Below, piece after piece: positions 1 through 8,636 of a DNA stretch of 51,284 nt (the first letter of the stretch is position 1; every line of letters starts with the position of its first letter). The notes below the pieces were generated by a model. The model made no database searches and was not told the DNA's origin. It worked only from the letters and a program-made list of their open reading frames with translations. The stretch comes from an uncultured Dorea sp. GTDB lineage: Bacteria; Bacillota; Clostridia; Lachnospirales; Lachnospiraceae. The stretch is taken from NCBI GenBank assembly GCA_910584575.1, contig CAJUBG010000025.1, positions 1 to 51,284 of the forward strand, given 5' to 3'. The translations under genes were made by a program, and so were the position numbers.

Positions 1-125
1 GATTCAAAAGAAACTGTGCGAAGGCTGGTATTCAGCAGGAGATTCGTAAGAGAGAACATTACGAGAAGCCAAGCGTAAGACGTAAGAAGAAGTCTGAAGC
101 TGCTAGAAAACGCAAATATAATTAA
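1..125 (+). CDS. rpsU: 30S ribosomal protein S21 (3' part)
   Basis: The reading frame that enters at base 3 and stops with TAA at 123-125 encodes the C-terminal 40 residues of ribosomal protein S21. It shows the family's CAKAGIQQEIRKREHYEKP stretch and a very basic tail ending RKRKYN. S21 is a small protein of the 30S subunit, placed near the anti-Shine-Dalgarno end of 16S rRNA. The start lies outside the window. A strong terminator follows 13 bases after the stop, so this gene closes its transcription unit. Recognition is by eye on a highly conserved sequence. Confidence 0.96.
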   Translation, partial: FKRNCAKAGIQQEIRKREHYEKPSVRRKKKSEAARKRKYN

Positions 126-138
126 TTATGTGCAATGG

Positions 139-167
139 ATAGAGTGTCAATGGACACTCTATTTTTA
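139..167 (+). terminator. Intrinsic terminator after rpsU
   Basis: A perfect 10-bp stem (139-148 with 153-162, core AGAGTGTC/GACACTCT) closes a 4-base AATG loop and runs into TTTTT. This is a textbook Rho-independent terminator for rpsU. The next gene starts only 44 bases downstream, with little room for its own promoter, so it may be fed partly by read-through. Confidence 0.9.
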
Positions 168-210
168 GATTTATGAGCAGGAAAATGGTTTGTGTAGAGA
201 AGGTGCGATA

Positions 211-1095
211 ATGAGAATAAAGGAAAAATGTATTCCCTGCATTGTGAATCAGGCAATCAAGGTGGCTGATATGGTTGGGTTAAAAGAGAAGGACGAATTA
301 CTCCGAAGCGTGTTTGCTTACCTGAGCACCGTAGATTTTAAGGGCTCCTCCACTCCGGAATTAATAGGGGAGATTTTTTCCCTGTTAAAAAAGGAAACCG
401 GCTGCGAGGACCCCTATAAAGAGACACGGGCGCAATATAACAGGATGTTTTTAGCCAAGCTTCCCAGGTTGGAGAGAGAAATCAATGAAGGGGAGAACCC
501 TTTTGTGGAAAGCATCAAATACGCGATTATTGGAAATATAATAGATTTTAACCCTATCCATGAGCTGTCGTATACAGATATCCAGACCAGTTTTGACAGA
601 CTAAGGGAGGAACCGCTGGAATTGGACGATTCTGCGGTTTTGAGCCAGGAAATCCGTAAGGCGCAGACGTTGCTCTATCTTGGAGATAATTGCGGGGAAA
701 TCTGTCTTGATAAGCTCTTAATCAAAAAAATTAAGGAGATCGGCCCACAGTGCCATGTATTCTTTGCAACACGGGGCGAGGCCGTTGTAAATGATTCCGT
801 GGAGGAGGATGCCTATATGGTGGGAATGGATGCCTACGCAACGATTATCAATAACGGCGATTCCTCATTAGGTACGGTACTGCATCGGACTTCAGAAGAA
901 TTTCAGGAGATTTATCAGAAGGCTGATATTGTGGTTGCAAAGGGGCAGGCAAATTATGAATGTTTAAGTGATGAGAAGAAGAATATATTTTTCCTTCTCA
1001 TGACAAAGTGTAAGGTAATTGCAGACGATATCGGTACGCCTGAGATAAAAATGATCTGCATGAAGAATAACCCGAAACAATATGAAAGGAAATGA
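211..1095 (+). CDS. DUF89/ARMT1-like metal-dependent phosphatase family protein
   Basis: This 294-residue protein looks like a stand-alone DUF89 (ARMT1-like) protein, a family of metal-dependent damage-control phosphatases that remove phosphate from unwanted sugar-phosphate-type metabolites. Visible features are the N-terminal CIPC cysteine pair, the central LGDNCGE motif whose Asp and Asn are expected metal ligands, and a later DIVVAKGQANYE segment that carries the second acidic metal site. The ATG at 211 is preferred because GAGAAGG lies just upstream and the family starts close to its CxxC; a TTG-type start 21 bases earlier is less likely. The next gene's upstream region overlaps its end. 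The substrate is unknown. Confidence 0.82.
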   Translation: MRIKEKCIPCIVNQAIKVADMVGLKEKDELLRSVFAYLSTVDFKGSSTPELIGEIFSLLKKETGCEDPYKETRAQYNRMFLAKLPRLEREINEGENPFVESIKYAIIGNIIDFNPIHELSYTDIQTSFDRLREEPLELDDSAVLSQEIRKAQTLLYLGDNCGEICLDKLLIKKIKEIGPQCHVFFATRGEAVVNDSVEEDAYMVGMDAYATIINNGDSSLGTVLHRTSEEFQEIYQKADIVVAKGQANYECLSDEKKNIFFLLMTKCKVIADDIGTPEIKMICMKNNPKQYERK

Positions 1096-1099
1096 TAAT

Positions 1100-1618
1100 A
1101 TGCAAACGATACATACAGAAAGGCTGATGCTTACGCCTTTAGGAATGAAATATTTAGAGACAGTGCACGAGTATGCCTCTGATCCGGAAAACACAGAGTA
1201 TATGCTCTGTTTACCCAATGAAACCATAGAAGAAACGAAAGAGTTTGTCCAGAATGCGCAGCTTGAGTGGGCCAAGGACAAGCCGTCCTTTTATGAGTTT
1301 GCCATTCTCTATGAGAAGCAGCACATAGGGGCAGTAAGCATCTATCTGAATGAGGATGCCTCCGGCGAACTGGGGTGGATTATCAATAAGAGATACTGGA
1401 GACAGGGGATTACTTATGAGGCTGCGTCGGCATTGCTTCAATATGCAAAAAAAGAGTTAAACGTCCATCACTTTATTGCCCACTGTGATTCGGAAAATAT
1501 CGCCTCGTATAAGATTATGGAAAAGCTAGGGATGTCTCGGACGGGGGCGTCTGGGGGGAGGAAGAACAGAGGCTCAGAAGAAGAAAGAACGGAGTATGTA
1601 TATGAATTACATATTTGA
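1100..1618 (+). CDS. GNAT-family N-acetyltransferase (RimJ/RimL type)
   Basis: A 172-residue GNAT acetyltransferase that would move an acetyl group from acetyl-CoA to an amine on a small molecule or protein N-terminus. The N-terminal TERLMLTPL strand, the GWIINKRYWRQGITYEA segment (the acetyl-CoA-binding RxxGxxxEA motif A), and the SENIASYKIMEKLGM segment are typical of the RimJ/RimL branch. I chose the ATG at 1100, with AAAGGA about ten bases upstream, over the ATG at 1082 that lies inside the preceding gene. It sits 4 bases behind the DUF89 gene and is probably co-transcribed with it. The substrate cannot be read from the sequence. Confidence 0.88.
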   Translation: MQTIHTERLMLTPLGMKYLETVHEYASDPENTEYMLCLPNETIEETKEFVQNAQLEWAKDKPSFYEFAILYEKQHIGAVSIYLNEDASGELGWIINKRYWRQGITYEAASALLQYAKKELNVHHFIAHCDSENIASYKIMEKLGMSRTGASGGRKNRGSEEERTEYVYELHI

Positions 1619-1726
1619 TATCAATCCGTAGTATTTTTTAGAGATAATACAAGAACTGGGACTTCATCTGCTGAATATCCTATATATATGATATGAAATG
1701 GATTGCAAAAAAGGAGACTACGGCAA

Positions 1727-2566
1727 ATGTCTGAGCATGAGGAACCTGATTACATTCTGGAATTAATTCATAAAATGGGCGGTTACCTGGATGAAAACGG
1801 TATGCTTCAACTGAAAAATGGCTTCCGTGTGGGTGAAAAGATACCTCCACACGGAAAATTTTTCCGAAGTATTGCCTCTTATATGGAGAAAACCTATGGA
1901 GAGACAGGGTTTGGCAGCCTCAGTGATATGGAGGCGCGGATGCTTCACCAGTTCCGAATGTATATTGACCGCCACAATATTGCATATATCAGGAAATATT
2001 TTAAGAAAGACAAAATGACGGACGAGAGCGCATTGGAGGCTTATGTCAATGCTCTCTCAGCATCGGGCGGGCTTAACGGAAAAAAGCTGCTTCGAGAGCC
2101 TGCAAGGCTTCACAACAAGTATCCGTGTGCTTCAAGCTATCGGAGATACCAGAAGGGGCAGGAGAATAAAAAGCGGCTGACACCGGATTTTCATTCAGAA
2201 TTTATCATTGACAGGGAAGGGAATTTTGTAAGCCAGTGGAATGTTCTTGAGGAGGATGCAAACGGAAGAATCATCAGCGATATCGGCTATTACCGCCAGA
2301 AGTATCTGACACAAGGAGAAAAGGCATGGCAGGAGGCCCAGAGGCAGATTATGGATACAGAATCCTTCAACTATGCCTCCAGGAACGACAAAGTACATCA
2401 GCGGCTGGATGTTGAACCCCCCAAATTGTTTGACACAGATTTAAGGCGGCAGATTGCAAAAGAATGGAAAAGCCCCTGCAAACATGCAAAGGCTCTAAAA
2501 GACATAAAAAACCGTTATTGTTATGGCTCAGACAAGGGGGATGGATATTCTGCCAGCAGCTCTTGA
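1727..2566 (+). CDS. Conserved hypothetical protein (possibly DUF3114-like)
   Basis: This 279-residue soluble protein is not firmly recognised. It has no signal peptide or membrane segment, is rich in charged and aromatic residues, and has a central block around FHSEFIIDREGNFVSQWNVL that recalls DUF3114 proteins of Firmicutes; that assignment is a weak recollection. The ATG at 1727 follows AAAAAAGGAG by about ten bases and is preferred over an upstream TTG. The last 46 bases overlap the 3' end of maf on the opposite strand, and the final residues (SDKGDGYSASSS) look like read-out into antisense maf sequence, as if an earlier stop had been lost. No function is proposed. Confidence 0.65.
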   Translation: MSEHEEPDYILELIHKMGGYLDENGMLQLKNGFRVGEKIPPHGKFFRSIASYMEKTYGETGFGSLSDMEARMLHQFRMYIDRHNIAYIRKYFKKDKMTDESALEAYVNALSASGGLNGKKLLREPARLHNKYPCASSYRRYQKGQENKKRLTPDFHSEFIIDREGNFVSQWNVLEEDANGRIISDIGYYRQKYLTQGEKAWQEAQRQIMDTESFNYASRNDKVHQRLDVEPPKLFDTDLRRQIAKEWKSPCKHAKALKDIKNRYCYGSDKGDGYSASSS

Positions 2567-3111
2567 TAGAGCCGGCAGACCGGAAGTCCCACCACATTGT
2601 TGTAGTCCCCGTTAATACATTTCACATGAACCGCAAACGCGCCCTGTATTCCATAGGCGCCCGCCTTATCCAAGGGGTCGCCTGTCTCTACATAGGCGTG
2701 GAGGTCCTCCTTGCTGACAGGGCAGAAGGTGACGTCTGTTGCTTCAAAGAAGGTCCTGGTATGAACCTGCCCGTTCCTTAAAATAACCAGGGATACGCCC
2801 GTGTAAACCTGATGGGTGCGGTCAGAAAGCATGGACAGCATATCGTAGGCTTCCCCCTTGTCAGCAGGCTTTCCCAGAATCTCGTCTCGGTAAACAACAA
2901 TGGTATCTGCGCCGATTACCACACAGTCCTCGCCTCCATGATGACAGAATACATCCATCGCCTTCTGGGCCGCCAACTCCATCACAATCTCTGAAGGCGT
3001 GGTTTTCGTGATTTTTTCCTCAATAGAGGAGGGAATTACCTCAAATTCAAATCCCGCCTGTGTCAACAGTTCTTTTCTTCTCGGCGAAGCTGATGCCAAT
3101 ATATATTTCAT
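2521..3111 (-). CDS. maf: Maf-family nucleoside triphosphate pyrophosphatase
   Basis: A 196-residue Maf protein, a house-cleaning enzyme that hydrolyses dTTP/UTP or modified nucleotides to monophosphates plus pyrophosphate in the cytoplasm. Diagnostic motifs are SASPRRKELL at the N-terminus, the catalytic GADTIV, the LGKP motif, DKAGAYGIQG, and NNVVGLP near the C-terminus. Its start is set by GGAG eight bases upstream. It is the last gene of a minus-strand operon, 13 bases behind the PII-like gene. Its 3' end overlaps the convergent hypothetical gene by 46 bases, and no terminator is visible between them. Confidence 0.96.
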   Translation of the reverse strand: MKYILASASPRRKELLTQAGFEFEVIPSSIEEKITKTTPSEIVMELAAQKAMDVFCHHGGEDCVVIGADTIVVYRDEILGKPADKGEAYDMLSMLSDRTHQVYTGVSLVILRNGQVHTRTFFEATDVTFCPVSKEDLHAYVETGDPLDKAGAYGIQGAFAVHVKCINGDYNNVVGLPVCRLYQELLAEYPSPLSEP

Positions 3112-3124
3112 GAAAATTCTCCTT

Positions 3125-3808
3125 TTATACGTCCTCCTCCAACATCCGAAGCCCTGCCGTGCTTGTGACAGGAAGGGAGAAGATGATTCCGCCCGCAGGG
3201 CTTTTTATTCCTGCCTGGTCCATGATTGCCTTCATAATTCCATTTTTCTGCTGTTTGCGCACCACGATAAAGATCATCTCTTTTTCCTCCGCAAGAGAAA
3301 TCCCAAGGAAGCGTTTCGCGTGCTCTGCACCGGTTCCCTTTGCGTGGATGACGGTGCCGCCCGGCGCGTCTGCGCTTCTTGCTGCATCCATGATTGTCTC
3401 GATATATCCTGAATTAGCAATGGTGATTAATAATTCATAATCTGTGTTCTGCAACGTGCTTTCCTCCTCAATCGAAAGTTCCTGGCCCACTGTAATGTAT
3501 TGAAGCCGTTTCTTGCCACCGATACTGCTTAAGGGAATGAGAAATGCAATCCCCCTGCCTGGGACGTCAATCTTAACCTGGGCGTACAGGTCTTTTTTCA
3601 GCAGCTTCCAGGTATCCCAGGTAACGAAAGCAAAGTAGAGGGTCTTCTGGGTAGCCTCCATTCCAAGGTAATCGAGGATGGCGCTGTTGGCGGTCCCTTC
3701 CCCAAGTACGGTCAGAGTCACATGGATATTGTGCAGCTTGAAAAACTGTATAAATTTTTCACGCATACCTCTGTTGGTTATAATGCTGAGCATATAGACT
3801 GAATTCAT
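3125..3808 (-). CDS. PII-like protein with two tandem GlnB-type domains
   Basis: A 227-residue protein built of two PII-like halves of about 110 residues each. The second half shows the PII pattern clearly: GGTVIHAKGTG (T-loop and nucleotide region), EMIFIVVRK, and a closing GIIFSLPV strand. The first half is more degenerate. PII proteins sense nucleotides or carbon/nitrogen status and gate transporters and enzymes by direct contact. The gene lies 15 bases behind a DUF1538 membrane protein gene, so it probably regulates that protein. An AGGAGG box stands 11 bases before the ATG. Family assignment is by eye; ligand and partner are inferred. Confidence 0.8.
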   Translation of the reverse strand: MNSVYMLSIITNRGMREKFIQFFKLHNIHVTLTVLGEGTANSAILDYLGMEATQKTLYFAFVTWDTWKLLKKDLYAQVKIDVPGRGIAFLIPLSSIGGKKRLQYITVGQELSIEEESTLQNTDYELLITIANSGYIETIMDAARSADAPGGTVIHAKGTGAEHAKRFLGISLAEEKEMIFIVVRKQQKNGIMKAIMDQAGIKSPAGGIIFSLPVTSTAGLRMLEEDV

Positions 3809-3823
3809 AAAATAAATATCCTC

Positions 3824-5356
3824 CTATAACTCTATAATATCATCATCTGCCAGGATATCAAGATAGGATGTTGCTTCCGGTACGGTAATTTCGCCTTTTC
3901 CGGCGCGAAATTTATAGACAGCGCCCTGAAGCTGGATTGCAATCAGGGGAGTCATGGCAACCATAGCAACAATCCCGAAGGCATCCTCTACAATATTTCC
4001 CCCGACTGCCTGGCAGGCGCCCATGGCAAAGGGCAGGAGAAAGGTTGCGGTCATAGGTCCGGAGGCAACCCCGCCGGAGTCGAATGCAATGGCGGTAAAA
4101 ATCTTCGGCACAAAGAAGGACAGGCAGATTGCGATTACGTATCCTGGAAGAATGAACCAGAAGATGGAGATACCGGTAAGCACCCGCGTCATGGCAAGGC
4201 CGATGGAAACCGCAACGCCCAGAGACAGGCTCACTCCCATGGAATTGCCGGAAATAGCGCCGGAGGTGATTTCCTCCACCTGATCCATCAGTACATAGAC
4301 GGCAGGCTCGGCTTTTACGATAAAATAGCCGATAATCATTCCGATGGGAACCAGGACCCATCGATAGGGAAGTGCGGCGATGGTCTGTCCAAGATGGTTT
4401 CCGGCAGGCATAAATCCTACGTTCACTCCCGTAAGAAACAGAACGAGCCCGATATAAGTATAGGCGACTCCGATGATGATTTTCAGAATCGTCTTTTTCT
4501 TAAGCTTTAGGGACACAACCTGGAAAACTGCGAAAAATACGGCAATCGGAAGCAGGGATACCAGGATTTCCTTCATGTATTCCGGAAACCCTCTGACAAA
4601 GTACTGCCCTAACTCCACAGAATCCTGAAGTTCAGGAAGGAGGGCAGGAGTATAGCTGGCGTCGCCTGTATGGTATATAAGTCCAAGCAGCAGCACGGCC
4701 AGAATCGGGCCAATCGAGCAGAGGGCAACCAGCCCGAAGCTGTCGTCCTCCGCGTGTTTATCGCTTCGTACTGCGGCGAAGCCCACACCCATGGACATGA
4801 TGAAGGGAACCGTCATAGGCCCTGTGGTGACCCCTCCGGAGTCAAAGGCGACTGCCAGGAAATCCTTTGGTACGAAGAAGGCCAGTATAAATACAATGAT
4901 ATAACACAGAATAAGCAGGGAGGGTAGGGAACGGGAAAACAGCATACGCATCATGGCCACAACCAGAAAAAATCCAACGCCAAAGGCGACTGCCAGGATT
5001 AAGACCATATTAGGGATTGAGGGAACCTGCTCTGCCAATACCTGAAGATCCGGCTCTGAGATGGTGATTACAAAGCCCAGGAAAAAGCACAGAAAGAAAA
5101 CAATCCATAATCTTCTGGAATTCGCCATCTTAGTGCCCACCTTTTCTCCCATGGGCGTCATGGCAAGCTCTGCCCCAAGGGTAAAAAGCATCATGCCTAT
5201 GACAAGGAGTACGGCCCCAAACAAGAACAAAAGCAAAATACTTGGGGGAACCGGCGCAATGGTAAAACTTAAAAGCAGCACCAGCCCGATAATAGGCAGC
5301 ACGGCTTTCAATGCTTCTTCTAATTTTTCAGCGAGTTTTGTCTGGTAGAATTCCAT
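3824..5356 (-). CDS. DUF1538 multi-pass membrane protein, internally duplicated
   Basis: A 510-residue membrane protein with about twelve or more hydrophobic segments, made of two homologous halves. Each half carries a FDSGGV-T/A-(S/T)GPMT signature (near residues 171 and 425), an EPxxxVLxxQV element, and a FGLVALCSIGP / FGIVAMVAMTP helix. This matches DUF1538, a putative transporter family of unknown substrate. Inverted or parallel duplicated halves are typical of secondary transporters. The ATG at 5356 is preferred because AGAAAGGA lies ten bases upstream; an ATG 45 bases earlier lacks a ribosome binding site. It is the first gene of the minus-strand operon with the PII-like protein and maf. 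Only a weak promoter (TATAAT at 5438-5443, minus strand) is visible. Confidence 0.85.
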   Translation of the reverse strand: MEFYQTKLAEKLEEALKAVLPIIGLVLLLSFTIAPVPPSILLLFLFGAVLLVIGMMLFTLGAELAMTPMGEKVGTKMANSRRLWIVFFLCFFLGFVITISEPDLQVLAEQVPSIPNMVLILAVAFGVGFFLVVAMMRMLFSRSLPSLLILCYIIVFILAFFVPKDFLAVAFDSGGVTTGPMTVPFIMSMGVGFAAVRSDKHAEDDSFGLVALCSIGPILAVLLLGLIYHTGDASYTPALLPELQDSVELGQYFVRGFPEYMKEILVSLLPIAVFFAVFQVVSLKLKKKTILKIIIGVAYTYIGLVLFLTGVNVGFMPAGNHLGQTIAALPYRWVLVPIGMIIGYFIVKAEPAVYVLMDQVEEITSGAISGNSMGVSLSLGVAVSIGLAMTRVLTGISIFWFILPGYVIAICLSFFVPKIFTAIAFDSGGVASGPMTATFLLPFAMGACQAVGGNIVEDAFGIVAMVAMTPLIAIQLQGAVYKFRAGKGEITVPEATSYLDILADDDIIEL

Positions 5357-5472
5357 GAAATGAGTTATCCTTTCTAAAAGAAATATGTTTGTCAGATACA
5401 TTTACTTTAACATGATTTCTGAAAGAACCGCAACGGAATTATAGGTTTTTAACAGGTTCTTAACGTTATTTA

Positions 5473-5501
5473 TTTACAGCTTGCAAATGTTTCGCTATAA
5501 T
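5473..5501 (+). promoter_or_regulatory. Sigma-A-type promoter for the ProX operon
   Basis: TTTACA at 5473-5478 and TATAAT at 5496-5501 are separated by exactly 17 bases, 51 bases before the start codon of the deacylase gene. It would drive the deacylase, pentapeptide-repeat and ABC-ATPase genes. Confidence 0.75.
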
Positions 5502-5552
5502 GTTAGGGAATCATAAAGGTTGGGCTTGGCCCGCAGATGGAGGAAAAGAAGT

Positions 5553-6089
5553 ATGTATATCAGCGAAATCAGGACAACGGCGCCCACAAACGAGAGGATG
5601 CCATTGGAAAGAAAGATGTATGACACATTGGATAAATTAAAGATACCCTATGAACAGGTGGACAATGACCCTGCGGCGTCCATGGAGGAGTGCGCAGCCA
5701 TCGACGTAGCAATAGGGACAGAGATACGCAAGAATGTATTCCTGTGCAACCAGAAGAAGACCACCTTCTTCCTGTTAGTTATGCCTGCAAACAAGGCTTT
5801 CGACACAGCCGCTTTCAGCAAGAAGCTAGGGGTTTCCCATATGTCCTTCGCACCGCCGGAGAAGATGATGGAGCATCTGGGAACCACGCCGGGCTCTGCC
5901 AGCGTGGCGGGGCTTCTGATGGATGAGGACGACTATGTGCAGGTGATTGTAGATAAAGAAGTGGCAGAGGCAGAGTGGTTCGGATGTAATCCTGGGATTA
6001 ATACCAGTCATTTAAAGTTTAAAACCAAAGACCTTTTGAATAAGTTCCTTCCGGCAATCCATCACAGGGCGAGGATTGTGGCGTTATAG
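5553..6089 (+). CDS. YbaK/ProX-type aminoacyl-tRNA deacylase
   Basis: A 178-residue trans-acting editing-domain protein of the PrdX/ProX branch, which hydrolyses mischarged Ala-tRNA(Pro) or related tRNAs in the cytoplasm. The conserved parts are the N-terminal ERKMYDTLDKLKIPYEQVD helix-strand, KNVFLCNQKK with the active-site Lys, the GSASVAGLL segment, and the C-terminal GCNPGINTSHLKF. The ATG at 5553 has GGAGG nine bases upstream; an upstream GTG-like start would lack one. It leads a three-gene unit with the pentapeptide-repeat protein (13 bases downstream). A second, different YbaK protein is encoded at 47393. Confidence 0.88.
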   Translation: MYISEIRTTAPTNERMPLERKMYDTLDKLKIPYEQVDNDPAASMEECAAIDVAIGTEIRKNVFLCNQKKTTFFLLVMPANKAFDTAAFSKKLGVSHMSFAPPEKMMEHLGTTPGSASVAGLLMDEDDYVQVIVDKEVAEAEWFGCNPGINTSHLKFKTKDLLNKFLPAIHHRARIVAL

Positions 6090-6102
6090 ACAGTAAAGGA
6101 GT

Positions 6103-6810
6103 ATGGCATTGACGAAGATATCAAAGGAACAATTAGAAGATATTTTAGCAAAGCAGAGTCATCACAGAGATATTTCCCTTCGGGAGGTTTCCTTTGCGGA
6201 TATGGATCTTTGCGGATTTAAGCTTTCGGGGATTGATTTTACCCTCAGTTCATTTCAGAATGTAAGGCTTGACGGCGCGGATTTTAGCGGGGCTGTGATT
6301 GAAAATGTGCTTCTGGACGGCTGTTCTATGAAAAGGGCTGTTTTCCGGAACGCGGATATGACGACAGCCTCCCTTAGATACTGCGATATGAGGGATTGCG
6401 ACATCAGAGGGGCGAATCTTTTTGGCGCGGTGCTTGAGTATGCCAGGCTTGACGGGATTATTTCCGATGAAAAAACCCAGTGGTTTCGGATGCACTGTCC
6501 GGAAAACGGGGCCATCCTTGGCTATAAGAAATGTGTCAATGACCGGCTGGTGCAGCTTTTGATTCCTGCCGATGCGAAGCGGACGTCGGCTACGCGTCCG
6601 TCCTGCCGGTGCAGCAAGGCCAAGGTGCTCACCATCAAGAGTTTTGATTCCACAGAGGAGTTTGACGAGGCATGGTCTTTGGTGGACGAGAATTTCGTCT
6701 ACCGTAAGGGCGAATGGGTGGAGGTTCTGGATTTTAACGAGGACCGGTGGATGGACTCCACCACAGGGATTCACTTCTGGATGTCAAGGGAGGAAGCCAT
6801 TGCCTATTAG
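6103..6810 (+). CDS. Pentapeptide-repeat protein with C-terminal DUF5758-like domain
   Basis: A 235-residue soluble protein. Residues about 25-120 form roughly a dozen A(D/N)LxX pentapeptide repeats (for example VRLDGADFSGAVIENVLLDG), which fold as a right-handed quadrilateral beta-helix. The C-terminal 70 residues, ending with a GIHFWMSREEAIAY motif, resemble DUF5758, a short domain often found behind such repeats. A cysteine pair (RPSCRCSKAK) sits between the two. The ATG follows AAAGGAG. Its role is unknown; the neighbours suggest an operon with a tRNA-editing protein upstream and an RNA-linked ATPase downstream. Confidence 0.8.
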   Translation: MALTKISKEQLEDILAKQSHHRDISLREVSFADMDLCGFKLSGIDFTLSSFQNVRLDGADFSGAVIENVLLDGCSMKRAVFRNADMTTASLRYCDMRDCDIRGANLFGAVLEYARLDGIISDEKTQWFRMHCPENGAILGYKKCVNDRLVQLLIPADAKRTSATRPSCRCSKAKVLTIKSFDSTEEFDEAWSLVDENFVYRKGEWVEVLDFNEDRWMDSTTGIHFWMSREEAIAY

Positions 6811-6840
6811 CGGTAAAATATAAACATTTAAGGAGATAAA

Positions 6841-8553
6841 ATGAAGACAGCAGAAGATTTGAGACAATTATTAGACCGGATTGACCACAGGGGATATCCG
6901 GCATATAAGGACACAAAGGGGGTCTATCAGTTCCAGAGATATGTGTTATCCATAGACCATGTACAGGGAGACCCCTTTGCAGCGCCTTCCAAGTTAAGCG
7001 TGAGGGTTTTGGGACGGGCGGCAGGCTTTGAGAAGGAGTTGTATGACAAGAAGCATAAGAGAATTGCCCTGCAGGATATGCTGATCCGCAATTTTCATGA
7101 ACAGATTCAAAAGTATTCCTTTCAGGCAAAAGGCTCTGGAAAGAGTGGGATTATCGGCGTAACCAGGTGCTCGCAGGAGATTCTGGAGAGAACGGCGTGT
7201 GAGATTAACCCTTCAAGCGGCGACGTGACGGTACGGTTCGAGGTTGGTTTTCCGGCAAACGGGCGTACCATCAATGCCCGTGAGCTTAAGAAGATTCTAT
7301 ATGATTTTCTTCCCTCCTGTGTGGAGAGGGCTTTGTACTATGGAAGGCTTGACAAGGAGAAGGTGCGAAGGGTCATGGAATTATCCGAGGACCAGGAGGC
7401 TATCCGCAGCCAGTTAGAGCCGAAGGGATTAGTTGCTTTCGTTGCAAATGGCTCTGTACTTCCAAGAGAATCTGGGGTTTCACAGCGTCCTATGAAGGGG
7501 GCGGTTCCGTTTGCGTCGCCTAAATCCCTGGAGGTGACCATGGAGCTTCCCTTTCGGGGCAGGATCAGCGGCATGGGGATTAAAAAGGGCGTGACCCTGA
7601 TTGTGGGCGGCGGCTACCACGGCAAATCCACCCTGCTGAAAGCATTGGAGACAGGGGTGTATCCTCACATTGCCGGAGACGGAAGGGAGTATGTGGTGAC
7701 GGACGCCACAGCCATGAAGATTCGGGCGGAGGATGGAAGGAGTATCAGGCACACGGATATTTCCATGTTCATCAATGATCTGCCAAACGGCAAGGATACC
7801 GTGGCGTTTGACACGGAGGATGCCAGCGGAAGCACCTCCCAGGCGGCAAACGTGGTGGAGAGCATGGAGGCAGGCGCAAAAGTATTTCTGATTGACGAGG
7901 ATACCAGCGCGACGAATTTTATGGTGCGTGATGAACTGATGCAGCGGGTGATCCATCGGGATATGGAGCCAATCACTCCCTTTATCGAGAGGGTAAGGGC
8001 GCTCTATGAGGAGTTCGGGATTTCCACCGTAATCGTGGCGGGAAGCTCTGGGGCTTATTTTCAGGTGGCGGATTCCATTGTGCAGATGGACAGGTATGTG
8101 CCAAAGGAGATTACAGAGGCGGCAAAGACGGCGGCAAAGGATTATCCGCAGCTTACGCTTCCGAAGGAGGGACCGAAAAAGCCCAACTTTGACCGGAAGA
8201 TCCGCAGTTATCCTGGGCTAAAAAGCAAGGGGCGGATCAAGATTAAGACGATGGGGAGGGACGGCGTGACCCTGAACCATGAAAATATTGACTTAAGGTA
8301 TGTAGAGCAGTTGATGGACAGCGAGCAGCTTACTTCCCTTGGAAATGTTGTAAAGCATCTGGAGGAAAATGTATTCGACGGAAAACGCACCCTTTTACAG
8401 ACCATCGAGGAGTTATACAAAAAGCTCGACTTACAGGGGCTTAGCGCGGTATGCGACGGCAGTTATCTTCCGGGAAACCTGGCAATGCCCAGGAAGCAGG
8501 AGATTTATGCATGCCTGAACCGGTACCGCCGTCTGGGAACCTTTAGGAAGTAG
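6841..8553 (+). CDS. ABC-class ATPase (PF09818 family)
   Basis: A 570-residue cytosolic P-loop ATPase of the predicted ABC_ATPase family, the same family as trypanosome MRB1590 of the RNA-editing complex. The Walker A GGGYHGKSTLL lies near residues 255-265, the segment DTEDASGSTSQAANVVESME holds the ABC signature-like stretch, and VFLIDEDTSATNFMVRD is the Walker B region with DED. The first 200 residues are family-specific. The length fits the family. It is third in the ProX/pentapeptide unit, 30 bases after the previous stop. A role in RNA metabolism is suggested only by the eukaryotic relative. Confidence 0.88.
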   Translation: MKTAEDLRQLLDRIDHRGYPAYKDTKGVYQFQRYVLSIDHVQGDPFAAPSKLSVRVLGRAAGFEKELYDKKHKRIALQDMLIRNFHEQIQKYSFQAKGSGKSGIIGVTRCSQEILERTACEINPSSGDVTVRFEVGFPANGRTINARELKKILYDFLPSCVERALYYGRLDKEKVRRVMELSEDQEAIRSQLEPKGLVAFVANGSVLPRESGVSQRPMKGAVPFASPKSLEVTMELPFRGRISGMGIKKGVTLIVGGGYHGKSTLLKALETGVYPHIAGDGREYVVTDATAMKIRAEDGRSIRHTDISMFINDLPNGKDTVAFDTEDASGSTSQAANVVESMEAGAKVFLIDEDTSATNFMVRDELMQRVIHRDMEPITPFIERVRALYEEFGISTVIVAGSSGAYFQVADSIVQMDRYVPKEITEAAKTAAKDYPQLTLPKEGPKKPNFDRKIRSYPGLKSKGRIKIKTMGRDGVTLNHENIDLRYVEQLMDSEQLTSLGNVVKHLEENVFDGKRTLLQTIEELYKKLDLQGLSAVCDGSYLPGNLAMPRKQEIYACLNRYRRLGTFRK

Positions 8554-8573
8554 GCAGTTATACAGCAAGGTGG

Positions 8574-8602
8574 TTGACAGATTGACGGCAGAAACCTATA
8601 AT
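8574..8602 (+). promoter_or_regulatory. Consensus sigma-A promoter before rsmD
   Basis: A perfect TTGACA at 8574-8579 and a perfect TATAAT at 8597-8602 with a 17-base spacer, 34 bases before the rsmD start codon. It defines the start of the rsmD-coaD-coiled-coil unit and indicates strong basal expression. Confidence 0.92.
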
Positions 8603-8636
8603 AGTTACAGTTTAACGGAATATAAGGGGTTTTTAT

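Noticed and set aside
964..1281. Minus-strand open frame over the DUF89/GNAT junction
   Set aside because: Antisense to two recognisable genes, without a ribosome binding site or family features.
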